A DNA stretch of 64,000 bases. It comes from CAZPXZ01 sp965219495. Its GTDB lineage: Bacteria; Pseudomonadota; Alphaproteobacteria; Rhodobacterales; CAZPXZ01. The notes below the pieces were generated by a model. The model ran no database searches. It was not told the origin of the DNA and saw only the letters and a program-made list of their open reading frames with translations. This document shows, piece by piece, positions 17,321-25,942 of this stretch (within the stretch, counting starts at the first letter, position 1; each line of letters opens with the position of its first letter). The translations under genes were made by a program, and so were the position numbers. The stretch covers positions 3,968,001 to 4,032,000 of the forward strand of contig OZ244777.1 of assembly GCA_965219495.1 (NCBI GenBank), read 5' to 3'.

Positions 17321-17904
17321 GCATCGTGTGCGAATCTCCGAAAATCATCATATTTGCGGGGAGCGTTCGCCGGGGGAGCTACAACCAGTTGCTGGCGAAT
17401 GTGGCCGCAGACAAGGCAGAAGCGTCAGGGGCGGCCATTACCCGGCTGCATCTCGGCGAATACCCTGCTCCGGTCTACGACGCCAATCTGGAGGCGGATT
17501 CGGGAATTCCGGAGTCGATGAAAGATTTGAAACGCCTCTTCGAATCGCATGACGGATTCCTGGCGGTGTCGCCGGAATACAATGGCTCCATCCCCGCGCT
17601 TCTGAAGAACATGATCGACTGGCTATCGCGGCGCGGGGATGACGCAAAATCGCTACTGCCTTTCCGGGGGAAAGTTGCGGCGCTGATGGCCGCTTCTCCG
17701 GGCCGTCTCGGCGGGATTCGGGTCTTGACTGAGTTGCGGCGCGTCTTGTCGGGGATCGGGACGCTGGTAATTCCCGCTCAATATTCGCTTCCCCATGCGG
17801 ACAAGGCATTCGACGGCAACGGACGGCTGCTTTCGGAAGTGTCGGAACGAGCGGTCGAGCGCGTTGTTGAGCAGTTGCTGCAAACCGCGCAAAAGTTGCG
17901 CTGA
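17317..17904 (+). CDS. NADPH-dependent FMN reductase
   Basis: A 195-residue flavodoxin-like protein starting at the ATG that overlaps the preceding TGA (ATGA). It carries the phosphate-binding loop AGSVRRGSYNQLLA at residues about 12-25 and the flavin-contact segment VSPEYNGSIPALLKNMIDWL near residue 80, both typical of the SsuE/ChrR/azoreductase FMN reductase family. It would reduce FMN or quinone-like substrates with NAD(P)H in the cytosol. As last gene of the guaD-xdhC block it may supply reducing power, but no specific partner can be named. Confidence 0.82.
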   Translation: MSIVCESPKIIIFAGSVRRGSYNQLLANVAADKAEASGAAITRLHLGEYPAPVYDANLEADSGIPESMKDLKRLFESHDGFLAVSPEYNGSIPALLKNMIDWLSRRGDDAKSLLPFRGKVAALMAASPGRLGGIRVLTELRRVLSGIGTLVIPAQYSLPHADKAFDGNGRLLSEVSERAVERVVEQLLQTAQKLR

Positions 17905-18051
17905 CTGGACGGATGCCGAGACGGGAAGAGCAGGTATTCCGCTATTCCCGAATTGCGCGGTTCCGGGAGCCGGAGAGACCGGAAAACGGATCGTGGATCA
18001 GTTTGAAGGCAGTTGACGTTGCGAAGACCGCCCGGCTCAGGGAAAATAAGT

Positions 18052-18459
18052 TCAGAGCTTCCGCCATTCTGGCATGAGAATTGACTATTTCATGCATTTG
18101 ACTTGATCCCTGCCCGGGGTGGCAGCATAATTCGGATATGTCGATTTATCCTCCATCAAGGAGGTCCGATCGTGCTGCCTGCCCGTCTTGGCTTCATTCC
18201 CGACAACGCCATTGTGATCATCGACCAGTGCGCCATTGCCGGGGAGGACGGCCGCTCGGCGGTGTTCAACTCGGGCGGGATGTTTTTCTCGGCTTCCGCC
18301 GGCGACCGTCAGGGCGTTCGGACGGCGATGCTGGCTTCCCTTGGGTTGGCGAGCGTGACGCAGTTGGCGGAAGCGTTCGGGGTTTCGCGCACCACCGTTT
18401 ACCGCAACCGGGTTGCCTACGAGGCGGGCGGGGTGGAGGCGCTTTCCGGCAGCCGGGGC
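18052..18459 (+). pseudogene. Older transposase (copy 1), left end and N-terminal HTH, interrupted
   Basis: From about 18052 the DNA matches the left end of the element at 57121. A GTG at 18172 with an AAGGAGG site opens VLPARLGFIPDNAIVIIDQ, then DRQGVRTAMLASLGLASVTQ and the helix-turn-helix AEAFGVSRTTVYRNR. At 18459 the gene is cut by the Tn5-like element. The expected continuation (CCGCGCGGCGGCTACAAG) resumes at 20903 and runs out by about 20925. Everything after that is lost, so only about 100 codons survive. Confidence 0.75.
18451..18459. repeat. 9-bp target duplication, left copy
   Basis: AGCCGGGGC occurs here and again at 20894-20902, flanking the Tn5-like element exactly. Nine bases is the duplication length typical of IS50/Tn5-type transposition. 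Confidence 0.8.
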
Positions 18460-20893
18460 CTTTCAAGGATCCGTACTTGTATCAGCCATGTGATTCATCT
18501 ATATGGAGGGTATGCAGGTTGGTCTTCATCAGTTTCGTTCCACCACCATCGAGTGGCTGAAGGGTGCGCTCCGGGAACAGGGTATCACGCGGAATGTTCT
18601 GACGCGTTCGTTGTGCGCGCATGAAGACTGGCGCAATCGCTGCGGGCAGCTGTGCGTTTCGGCGGCGGCGAAGGCGTTGCCGGTTCTTGCGTCGAAGCTT
18701 GGGCTGGCTTTGCCGGCGGCGCGGTCGGCGCCGAATTTCGAGGCGGACGCGCGGCGGCCGGCGCCTTCAACGGATTTCCCGGACCTTGCGCTTCGGTGTT
18801 CGTTGCGGGCTTGTGGCGAGCTGACGCTGGAGGCGTTGGGCGGAGATGCGGACCGGCGGCGGTGGGAGTCGATGATGGCGACGCATCATCCGCAGGGCTG
18901 GGCGCGGGCTCCGGGCGGTCAGTTGCGGTATTGGATCCGGTCGGCGACGCATGGCTGCCTCGGCGGCATCGGGTTTTCGTCGGCGGGCTGGCACCAGCAG
19001 GCGCGCGACGCCTTCATCGGCTGGTCGCCGGATGCGCGGGCCGCCAACCTGCCGCGGGTGGTCTGTAATCACCGGTTCCTGATTCTTCCGGGGGTGCGGG
19101 TGCACGGCCTCGCTTCCCGGGTGTTGCGGATGGCGAGCGATCGGTTGGCGGAAGACTGGCAGGCGGCGTACGCGGTGCGGCCGGTGATGGCCTTCACCTA
19201 TATCAGCCCCGGCTATTCCGGTCGTTGTTATCGGGCAGCGCGGTGGCGCTGCTGTCCGCAGCGCACCGAGGGACGGCGGCCGGATTGCGCCGGCGAGGCG
19301 CCGGGGGTAAGACGAAGCGTCTGGATGAAGCCGCTGTCGGCCGGCTGGCGCGAAGCGTTGCGCCGGGCGCCGAAGCGGACGATCGGCACGGCTCCTTCCC
19401 AGTACCTGGACGCAGACACGGATTGGGCCTGCCGGGAGTATGGCCGCAGCACCCATACCGATGGCCGGATTCGGGACCGGATTGTGCGCATGGGCCGGGC
19501 GTGGCTGCGGCATCTCGGCGAGTCGCTTCCGGTGATCTTTCCGGCCCGGGCGGAGCAGAAGGCGGCCTATCGCTTGCTGTCGAACGAGAAGGTGAGCATG
19601 GAACACATCCTGGAGCCGCACCGGGAGATGCTGGTCGAGCGTTGCCGGCTGGAACCGACGGTTCTTGCCATCCAGGACACCACCACGCTCAATTATGACG
19701 GGCTGGAGGCGACTGGCGGCCTTGACGGGCTGGGCGGCGGCGGCAAGGGAACCTCCGGCATTCTCGCCCATACCGGCCTTGCGGTCACCCTGGCCGGACG
19801 CCCGTTGGGCCTGTTTGAATTGAACGCGGCGTTCCGCAGCGGCAAGACCGCCGACGGCATGGATGTCGGTCCGGATGTCAACGACAAGGAGAGCGCCCGC
19901 TGGTTGCGCGGCCTCGACCGGGCCCAGGAACTGGCCGCCGCCTGCCCCGGAACGCGGGTGGTCAATATCTGCGATCGAGAGGGTGATTTTTGGGAACTGC
20001 TGGGCAAGGCGGCATCCGACGGCGCCAGGCTGCTGGTGCGCGCCAGCCGTTCGGCGCAGCGGCAAGTGATCCTCAAGGACGGACGGAAAGCGGATTTGTG
20101 GGAGCACCTCGCCGGGCAGCCGCGATTGGCGACACAGACGCTGGAACTGGCCGCGTGCGGGGGCAAGCGCACCCGCAAAAAGCGCACCGTGCACATCGAC
20201 ATCCGCGCCACCGAAGTGATGCTGGCGCGGCCGCAGGCCGCCGCAGGCCAGCCGCCGGTCCGCATGCTCGCGGTGTCGGCAACCGAAACGCCCAACAGGA
20301 AGAACGCCCTGCACTGGCTGTTGCTCACCACCGAAGGCCTCGACAGCGCCGGCGCCGAAAGCCGCCCTGAAGCGGAGGCCGCCGGGGTTGGCAATCTTGT
20401 GGAGACCGCGAAGACCGCCATCCGCTGGTATGTGCTGCGATGGACCATCGAGCTTTTCTTCAAGGCGTTGAAGACCGGCACCCGCATCGAGGATCGCCGG
20501 CTCGACCATGCCGACGACCTGCGCAAGTGTCTCGTCTTCGACGCCATCACCGCCTGCCATGTCTTCGATCTCGAACGCATGGCCCGCGACAAGCCCGACA
20601 CCCCGGCCGGCGAAGTCGTCAGCCAGGAGGAAATCGACGTCCTGGATGCCCTGCTCAAGGCGCAGGGCGGCCCCCGGGCGCGAGCGCCGCCAGGCCATCG
20701 GCCGGATATCCGCACTTTCGTGATCGACCTCGCAGGGATCGTTGGGTTTCACGCTCGACGACAGCAGCCCTTGCCGGGAACCCAAAAAGTCTGGCAAGGC
20801 TACGTACGCCTGAAATGGGCAATACTCACCTATCAAGCACTGAAAGGAACAAACCTGATCTGAAATCCATATACATAAGTGGGGTGTTGCAAG
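18460..20893 (+). mobile_element. Tn5-like IS carrying a DruA-transposase fusion
   Basis: The element spans 2434 bases between two AGCCGGGGC duplications and interrupts the copy 1 transposase. Its ends are imperfect inverted repeats: left CTTTCAAGGATCCGTACTTG, right end read inward CTTGCAACACCCCACTTATG, with further matching TGTAT just inside. It contains a single gene. The exact duplication shows that the whole unit, including the DruA part, moved together. Confidence 0.82.
18503..20863 (+). CDS. DruA (DUF4338) domain fused to Tn5-type transposase
   Basis: A 786-residue fusion. Residues about 10-260 match DUF4338/DruA: a lead-in LTRSLCAHEDWRNRCGQL, then LRYWIRSATHGCLGGIGFSS, ARDAFIGWSPDAR, VCNHRFLILPGVRVHGLASR and CYRAARW. 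The usual ETFV block is changed to AFTYI. From about residue 330 a complete IS50-type transposase follows: the N-terminal DNA-binding part (DRIVRMGRAWLRHLGESLPV), catalytic Asp in LAIQDTTTLNYDG, second Asp in VNICDREGDFWELL, and catalytic Glu in YVLRWTIELFFKALKTG. All three catalytic residues are present. DruA is known as a Druantia component of unknown biochemistry. Its tie to a transposase here suggests a role in DNA handling or target choice. Confidence 0.85.
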   Translation: MEGMQVGLHQFRSTTIEWLKGALREQGITRNVLTRSLCAHEDWRNRCGQLCVSAAAKALPVLASKLGLALPAARSAPNFEADARRPAPSTDFPDLALRCSLRACGELTLEALGGDADRRRWESMMATHHPQGWARAPGGQLRYWIRSATHGCLGGIGFSSAGWHQQARDAFIGWSPDARAANLPRVVCNHRFLILPGVRVHGLASRVLRMASDRLAEDWQAAYAVRPVMAFTYISPGYSGRCYRAARWRCCPQRTEGRRPDCAGEAPGVRRSVWMKPLSAGWREALRRAPKRTIGTAPSQYLDADTDWACREYGRSTHTDGRIRDRIVRMGRAWLRHLGESLPVIFPARAEQKAAYRLLSNEKVSMEHILEPHREMLVERCRLEPTVLAIQDTTTLNYDGLEATGGLDGLGGGGKGTSGILAHTGLAVTLAGRPLGLFELNAAFRSGKTADGMDVGPDVNDKESARWLRGLDRAQELAAACPGTRVVNICDREGDFWELLGKAASDGARLLVRASRSAQRQVILKDGRKADLWEHLAGQPRLATQTLELAACGGKRTRKKRTVHIDIRATEVMLARPQAAAGQPPVRMLAVSATETPNRKNALHWLLLTTEGLDSAGAESRPEAEAAGVGNLVETAKTAIRWYVLRWTIELFFKALKTGTRIEDRRLDHADDLRKCLVFDAITACHVFDLERMARDKPDTPAGEVVSQEEIDVLDALLKAQGGPRARAPPGHRPDIRTFVIDLAGIVGFHARRQQPLPGTQKVWQGYVRLKWAILTYQALKGTNLI

Positions 20894-20925
20894 AGCCGGG
20901 GCCCGCGCGGCGGCTACAAGCTGGT
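20894..20925 (+). repeat. Right 9-bp duplication and last piece of transposase copy 1
   Basis: AGCCGGGGC at 20894-20902 repeats the left duplication. It is followed by CCGCGCGGCGGCTACAAG, which equals 57833-57850 of the second copy. Similarity stops after that. Confidence 0.75.
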
Positions 20926-21155
20926 TGTTGTATCTCTGATTAATTCGTCAGGATCGGGGCATTTTTGCCCGGATTGCTCCGTTGACGAAATGGCTGGGAA
21001 TTTGGTTTAGAACTGGAAATCGGGATCGCGCGATCCTTCATTGCTTTCTTTTCCAAGCAGCCGCTTTTGACTGTTGCAAGGAGCAGGGAAACGGGTGAGC
21101 GCCTTCCGAACCCTGATTCGAGCCGAAAGCGCGGAAATCCCGCGCTTGATGCGCT

Positions 21156-21809
21156 TCACGGCTCGGCGTCCCGGCCCCTGTCCTTCGCCTCCTCGTCCAG
21201 CCACGTCTCGACCGTGCGCCGGTACCGCCGGCGCAGGCGCGGCGGCAGCCCGGCCCATCTCTGGAGAACGGCCAGATCCTCCGGGTCCCGCCCGCAGGGA
21301 CCGGCCGCGTCGGGGGTGACAAGCTCGGGGAGGGACCGGCCGAGCGCGGCGGCGATCCGGGCCAGCGAATCGGCCGAGGGCCGGACCGCGCGGCCCGTCT
21401 CGATTGCCGCGAGATAGCCGCGGCTGGTCCCCGCCAGCTCGGCCAGTCTCTCGCGCGTGTGCCCGGCCTCCCGCCGCCACGCCGCGATCCGGGTGCCGGC
21501 CTTCCCGCCGTCTGTGCGGAAGAGCGTGAACCGCGCCGTCCAGCCAGGCGTCGATCAGGGCCGCCATGGCGCGCCGGTCGGGCCGGTTCAGTCGCATGAA
21601 CCCGTCCGCGAAGGCCACTGTCTCGGCCGGCGGGACGTCGTCGGCGGGTGCGGCAAGCTCCTCGAGCGTCATGCCGAGGGCCGCGGCGACCGCGGCGACC
21701 GCGGCGAGCTTCTCGGCGCCAGGCCGGTCGATGCGACCCTGTTCCAGGTTCCAGACGTAGCTCAGGGCGCTGTCCGACTTGCGCGCCAGACCGCGGAGGT
21801 CGAGGGTAG
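21156..21809 (-). pseudogene. Double HTH (XRE-type) regulator, truncated and frameshifted
   Basis: The minus strand first reads LDLRGLARKSDSALSYVWN, then EQGRIDRPGAEKLAAVAAV and GMTLEELAAPADDVP, a Cro/C1-type helix-turn-helix, followed by AMAALIDAWLDGAVH. After a shift at about 21530 another frame gives GTRIAAWRREAGHTRERLAE, then LAGTSRGYLAAIETGRAV and LARIAAALGRSLPELV, a second XRE domain, and ends WLDEEAKDRGRDAEP plus TGA at 21156. A stop lies just upstream of LDLRG, so the first helices of the first domain are gone. It is probably one ancestral two-domain regulator, though two overlapping genes are possible. Confidence 0.6.
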
Positions 21810-21884
21810 GTGTTCCAAACCGTCAAACTGATGGTGAAGATGGAAACCGAGGGACGGACCCGTCATCTTGAAGCCTGTTGTTGC

Positions 21885-22255
21885 CTGTCTATGACAATGA
21901 GATGAACAAGGACGAAGGGGAGGTGGTGATATATCTCGATGAGGATAGGGTACTGACTTGGTGGAATCGTATTGTCGCCCGCACCTAGTACGGCATCCAG
22001 GGATGTAAGAAGGCCAAGATCTACCCGGATTTCATCTTTACCGTAAATAAGGATAGCACAGCCAGCTGCATAACCGTGCTTGAAACCAAGGGCGACCATC
22101 TCGACAATAGTGACACCGCCTACAAACGAAGGGTTCTCAGTTTTCTGTCAGATAACGTCTCACGGGACGACTGTACACCGGTCGGGATTTCGATGTTGTC
22201 AAGAGCAACGGCAAAACCGTTCAGTGTTTGCTCCTGATTTCGACGGTTTGTTGAT
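21885..22255 (+). pseudogene. Type III restriction/DEAD-helicase C-terminal remnant
   Basis: Reading LPVYDNEMNKDEGEVVIYL, then DEDRVLTWWNRIVART, an in-frame TAG, YGIQGCKKAKIYPDFIFTVN and VLETKGDHLDNSDTAYKRR. The order WW.R.VART.YG.QGWKK.K.YPDF and ETKG.HL.N.DT.YK is the conserved C-terminal region, with its PD-(D/E)xK-type nuclease motif, of type III restriction-like helicases. A frameshift near 22180 follows. It is a relic of a restriction or defence gene. Confidence 0.7.
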
Positions 22256-22344
22256 GTAAATCATTGTGTTCAATTGTGCCGATCCCCGAAAAGGCACTAC
22301 ATCAGGGGCACCAGTGCCGTGCCCCTGCAGATGTTCGGATGTCC

Positions 22345-23730
22345 TCAGGCGTGGAGGCGCCTGTGAGTCGTCGTCAGTTCACAGGCTGCGCTCGTCCGTT
22401 TCATCCCCATCACTGCGTAGAGTTTCCGGGCCAACTCGCCGATTGCCCAGGGCAGGACGTAGCGGCGCCCGTTGCTCTGATCGGCAAGAATGCTGCACTG
22501 GACACGCACCAGCGCCTGGCGGATGGCCTCGGGCGAGGCCCGCCGCTGCTGGAGCCGGGTGCGCCAGGCAAGATGGCGCACGCAGAGCAGCGTCATGAAG
22601 GCGATGGCGATATGGGCCCGGATCCGGCGCTCGGTCCAGTGGAAGACCGGCCGTACCTTCAGGTCATGCCTGGTGTTGCGAAAGGTCTGTTCCACCTGCT
22701 AGAGTACGGCGTAATGGCCGAGAACATCCCGTGGCGGCATGTCGGGCAGGTTGGTCACCACGCCATGAATGCCGTCCCAGCGGGCCTGCTGGCAGGCCCG
22801 TTCCTCGTCCACCACCAGTTCGGCCTCGCCCTCAACCCGCAGGAACCGCTGGTATCCCCGGTTGCCGAGCAGCTCCTTCGGATTGGCACTTCGTGCAAAC
22901 CGGCCACGCAGCTAGCCGAGCGCCCGCTCCCGCTCCCGGGCATCCTTGGCCGCCCGCTTCGGCGAATGGCTGACCACGATCCGGCGGCCCTGATGCATCA
23001 CCTCCTGCACCCGAACGCCCTCTGCATCCGGCGCACCAAAGCGCCCGGGATCCAGAACCTCCTCCTGACAGCCCTTCGGCAACTGCTTCAGCCTGGCGCC
23101 GACAATGTAGAACATCCCCTCAGCCTCCATCGCCGCAAGGTTGTCCCTGCTCAGCATGCCGCGATCGGCAACGCAGATCACACGACGCAATTCATGCACC
23201 TGCCGCAGTCGCCTCAGCGCCGGGACCAGGCTGTGACCCTCGAAACTGGCGCCGGGCAACACCTCGTAGCCAACCGGCAGACCCTCTGGCGTCACCATCA
23301 GCGCCAAAAGCACCTGCGACTCCATGAACTTCGCATCCTTGCTGTAACCGGGCTGCTTGAGACCATCGGAAACGAAGGATTCAAAATACAGGGTGGTGCA
23401 ATCGAAAAGCAAAACATCAAGCGGGCGGTTCAGAAGATCCTGCGCCTGGTTGCGGGCAAGCTGCTGAAGACGCTGAATGCGGGCGTCAGTCAGATGGTCC
23501 ATCATCCGGTAGACCCGCTCAAGAGGAAGCCGCACACCAAAATCCTCCTCCAGACAGTGAACACTGGCGCGCTTGCTGACAGGATTGGCAATCCGGGCCA
23601 TGACATTTTGAAACAGCGCCTGGTGAGAGGCGCGATAGCGCGAGCGCGGCAAGATGGCATCAAGGCCGAGCTCCTCGTAGAGAGCGCCATAGACCTCATG
23701 GATGGGGTGTAGTTCTTGTATGGCAAAAGG
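22345..23730 (-). pseudogene. IS1634-family transposase, decayed
   Basis: From about 23730 the minus strand reads LPFAIQELHPIHEVYGALYE, then MARIANPVSKRASVHCLEED. The DDE core has LDVLLFDCTTLYFESFVSD, SQVLLALMVTPEGLPVGYEV and VICVADRGMLSRDNL. The C-terminal part has WTERRIRAHIAIAFMTLLCV. Two in-frame TAG codons (near 22914 and 22702) break the frame, and the N-terminus is missing. The IS1634 pattern (vaDrGMLS..N.., YIVGARLK) is clear; the gene is dead. Confidence 0.78.
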
Positions 23731-23806
23731 AAGTTCTTGAGCACCAAGGAGTTAGTGAAATCTCTGGAGCTGGTTTCGGTTTTTTTGTGACAAGAGGTGG
23801 TTTCGC

Positions 23807-25363
23807 GGGTGAATTTTGTCACGAAAGGTTGATTTTGACGAGACATCGGGAGTGCTCCCGACCGCAAGATGCGGTATCTTGGCATTAGTTAATCTCAAGA
23901 TATGGAGCACTCCGATGCCAGTATTGCAGTTTCCGGCCGACCCGTCCACAGGCGTTTTCGCCCTTCCTTCGGTGGACGCGCCGTCGCGTCAGCTTGTTGA
24001 GGACGCGGCCTTCCGATTTTCGGGTTTATGCATGGAGTTGCTGGGATCCGGCTTGGCGTTGCGCGACTTTGAAGCCTTCGAGCGGGAACTGGAATCGGTG
24101 GGGCGGGAGGTTTGCCGTCCGGTGCTGGCGGCGGCGATTGGAAGCCTGGATGATGGGGCGCCCTCGGTGACGCGCGACGGAAAGAACTACAGCCGGGTTG
24201 CGCCGACCCCGAAAACGATCCAGACATCGCTGGGAGCTGTCCGGTTCTGGCGGCCTCGCTACCGCCGGGAGAGCGAGGCTTCGCTGGTTCCGGTGGATGA
24301 AGCGCTGGGCCTTGTGGATGACGATTTCACGCCGCTGGCTGGTCGGCGGGCGTTGTTGCTGATGAGCGACAACACGGCGCGGGAATGCGTGACGCTTTGC
24401 GACGAACTGGGGGGCATGCAGCCGTCGGTGAGCAGCTTGCAGCGTTTGACGCAGGAAGCGGCGAGCCGATGGGAAGCGGTTTCCGGGGAAGCGCTTGAGG
24501 AGGTCCACGCGGGCGAGGTCCCGGAGGCGGCGGTGACGGCTTGCGTCTCGCGGGACGGCGTCATGGTGCCGATGCGGGCGGGAGAGGCCGGCCAAACCGC
24601 CGCCGGATACCGTGAAGCGGGTTGCGGAACGGTTTCCTTTCACGATGCCGGGGGAGAGCGGTTGAAAACGCTGTATTTCGGCCGCATGCCTGAAGGCGGC
24701 AAGGTCTCGCTCAAGGCGCAGCTTCGCGCCGAAGTCGCACCCATCGCTCGCTTGCGACCCGATATTCGGATTACCACCGTCGCCGACGCCGCCCCCGATA
24801 ACTGGAGCTTCTTGTCGACCCTCGCGCCCGACGCGCCGCAGGTGATCGACTTCTGGCACGCGGCCCAGCATCTGCGGGCCGCAGCCGATGCTGCGTTCGG
24901 AGCCGACTGCGGGGACGGCGGAAAATGGTTTGAGAAATACCGCGGCATCTTGCGCGAGCAAACCCGAGGCATCGACAAAGTCATCCGCGCCTTGCGCTAC
25001 CTTTGCGGCAAACATCCGAAAGCCCGTCAGAACCTCAAACGGGAGTTGAACTTCTTTCGCAAACATCGCCACCGCATGCGCTACCAAAACTGGGCCGACC
25101 AAAACCTGCCGATCGGCTCGGGAATCGTCGAGGCCGCAAATCGCACTCTGATCGCTCAGCGATTGAAACGCTCCGGACAGCGCTGGGGAAAGAACGGAGG
25201 GCAGGCAGTGTTGAGCATCCGCGCCCTCGTCGCATCCAACCGCTTCGATGCCGCGTGGAAGGCAATTGTCAGTACATGGAAGACGCCCCAAAACGACAAC
25301 AACTCAAGAAAGCTCTTCAAATCCGCAGCATGAATGGAACTTTGCCATACTGGACTCGCACCC
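23807..25363 (+). mobile_element. ISKra4-family insertion sequence
   Basis: The limits are set by GGGTG at the left and its complement CACCC at the right, with loosely matching inner bases. The enclosed transposase gene is intact. No convincing target duplication was found at these limits, so they may be off by a few bases. Confidence 0.55.
23915..25333 (+). CDS. ISKra4-family transposase
   Basis: Start at 23915 (MPVLQFPADPSTGVFALP) with GGAG seven bases upstream; the frame extends 33 codons further. The 472-residue product shows the ISKra4 order: a Cys-poor N-terminal domain with VRFWRPRYRRE, a central domain with LMSDNTARECVTLCDELGGM, a DDE core with CVSRDGVMVPMR and ITTVADAAPDNWSFL, and VIDFWHAAQHLRAAADA. 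It ends with the family signature LPIGSGIVEAANRTLIAQRL then KRSGQRWGKNGGQAVL, which holds the catalytic Glu. The frame is intact, so the element may still be mobile. Confidence 0.85.
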   Translation: MPVLQFPADPSTGVFALPSVDAPSRQLVEDAAFRFSGLCMELLGSGLALRDFEAFERELESVGREVCRPVLAAAIGSLDDGAPSVTRDGKNYSRVAPTPKTIQTSLGAVRFWRPRYRRESEASLVPVDEALGLVDDDFTPLAGRRALLLMSDNTARECVTLCDELGGMQPSVSSLQRLTQEAASRWEAVSGEALEEVHAGEVPEAAVTACVSRDGVMVPMRAGEAGQTAAGYREAGCGTVSFHDAGGERLKTLYFGRMPEGGKVSLKAQLRAEVAPIARLRPDIRITTVADAAPDNWSFLSTLAPDAPQVIDFWHAAQHLRAAADAAFGADCGDGGKWFEKYRGILREQTRGIDKVIRALRYLCGKHPKARQNLKRELNFFRKHRHRMRYQNWADQNLPIGSGIVEAANRTLIAQRLKRSGQRWGKNGGQAVLSIRALVASNRFDAAWKAIVSTWKTPQNDNNSRKLFKSAA

Positions 25364-25942
25364 CATGGATGCCAAGAACCAGCCGCTGCTCTTCATACAG
25401 CTTGCGCAGGTCAACCGGCATCGGGCCCTGATCGCCGGGATTTCGCCGGGCCTCGATCACCTGGCGGGCGATCTCATCGGGAGGAAAGAGCGTTTGCCTT
25501 TATGACCTCCGCCAGATCCCTGAACTGGCGGAGGTCCTCATTGTGTAGCGCGTCAATGTTGACGGCAGCTGCGCGTCAACCAAGTGTAGAGATTTGGATT
25601 ACGGGAAGCGTCGGACTGAGAGTCCGTTCGAAGGCTAACGAAATTTTGTAGGGGTGTATGGCTCGAGAATGAACTCATCCCAGATGATTCCAGTGCGAGG
25701 CGGAGAGATCGTCGATTGTCTGCCCGAAGACATTGGTCGGCACGGTGTCGTCATCTTGCTTTACGTGAATAATTCGGGATAGCATAGTTCTTGAAGATTC
25801 AATGGCGAGAGTGGTGGCAGGAACACCGCATCGAAACGGGGCGGCGACTCCTAGCCGTTCTGCATATTGGCCGTCGGTAGCGACAACATGTCAGAAGAAT
25901 CCACTGCGGCGGAAATGCTTCGGGAAGGTGGGAGGTTCGCTA
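25364..25942. other. Gap between ISKra4 and the sugar-acid operon
   Basis: On the minus strand 25363-25500 a protein-like stretch reads FPPDEIARQVIEARRNPG and PMPVDLRKLYEEQ, of unknown origin. Perfect 11-base arms GACCTCCGCCA (25504-25514) and TGGCGGAGGTC (25526-25536) can form a hairpin. CGGACT-GAG-AGTCCG at 25612-25626 is another small one. Otherwise I see no gene. Confidence 0.35.
25504..25536. terminator. 11-bp perfect stem-loop
   Basis: GACCTCCGCCA and TGGCGGAGGTC enclose an 11-base loop. There is no clear T-run on either side, so a terminator role is only one possibility; it could be an end fragment of a lost mobile element. Confidence 0.35.

Noticed and set aside
18767..20836. Long minus-strand frame of 689 codons.
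   Set aside because: Shadow of the DruA-Tn5-type fusion gene.
18460..20893. A full Druantia defence system.
   Set aside because: Only DruA-like domains fused to transposases are present; no DruB-E or large DruE-like helicase is encoded nearby.
22264..23712. Plus-strand 482-codon frame in the IS1634 region.
   Set aside because: The minus strand there carries recognisable IS1634 motifs; the plus frame is its shadow.
25671..25784. A 37-codon frame before otnC (MNSSQMIPVRGGEIVD).
   Set aside because: No convincing ribosome-binding site, homology or coupling to the next gene.
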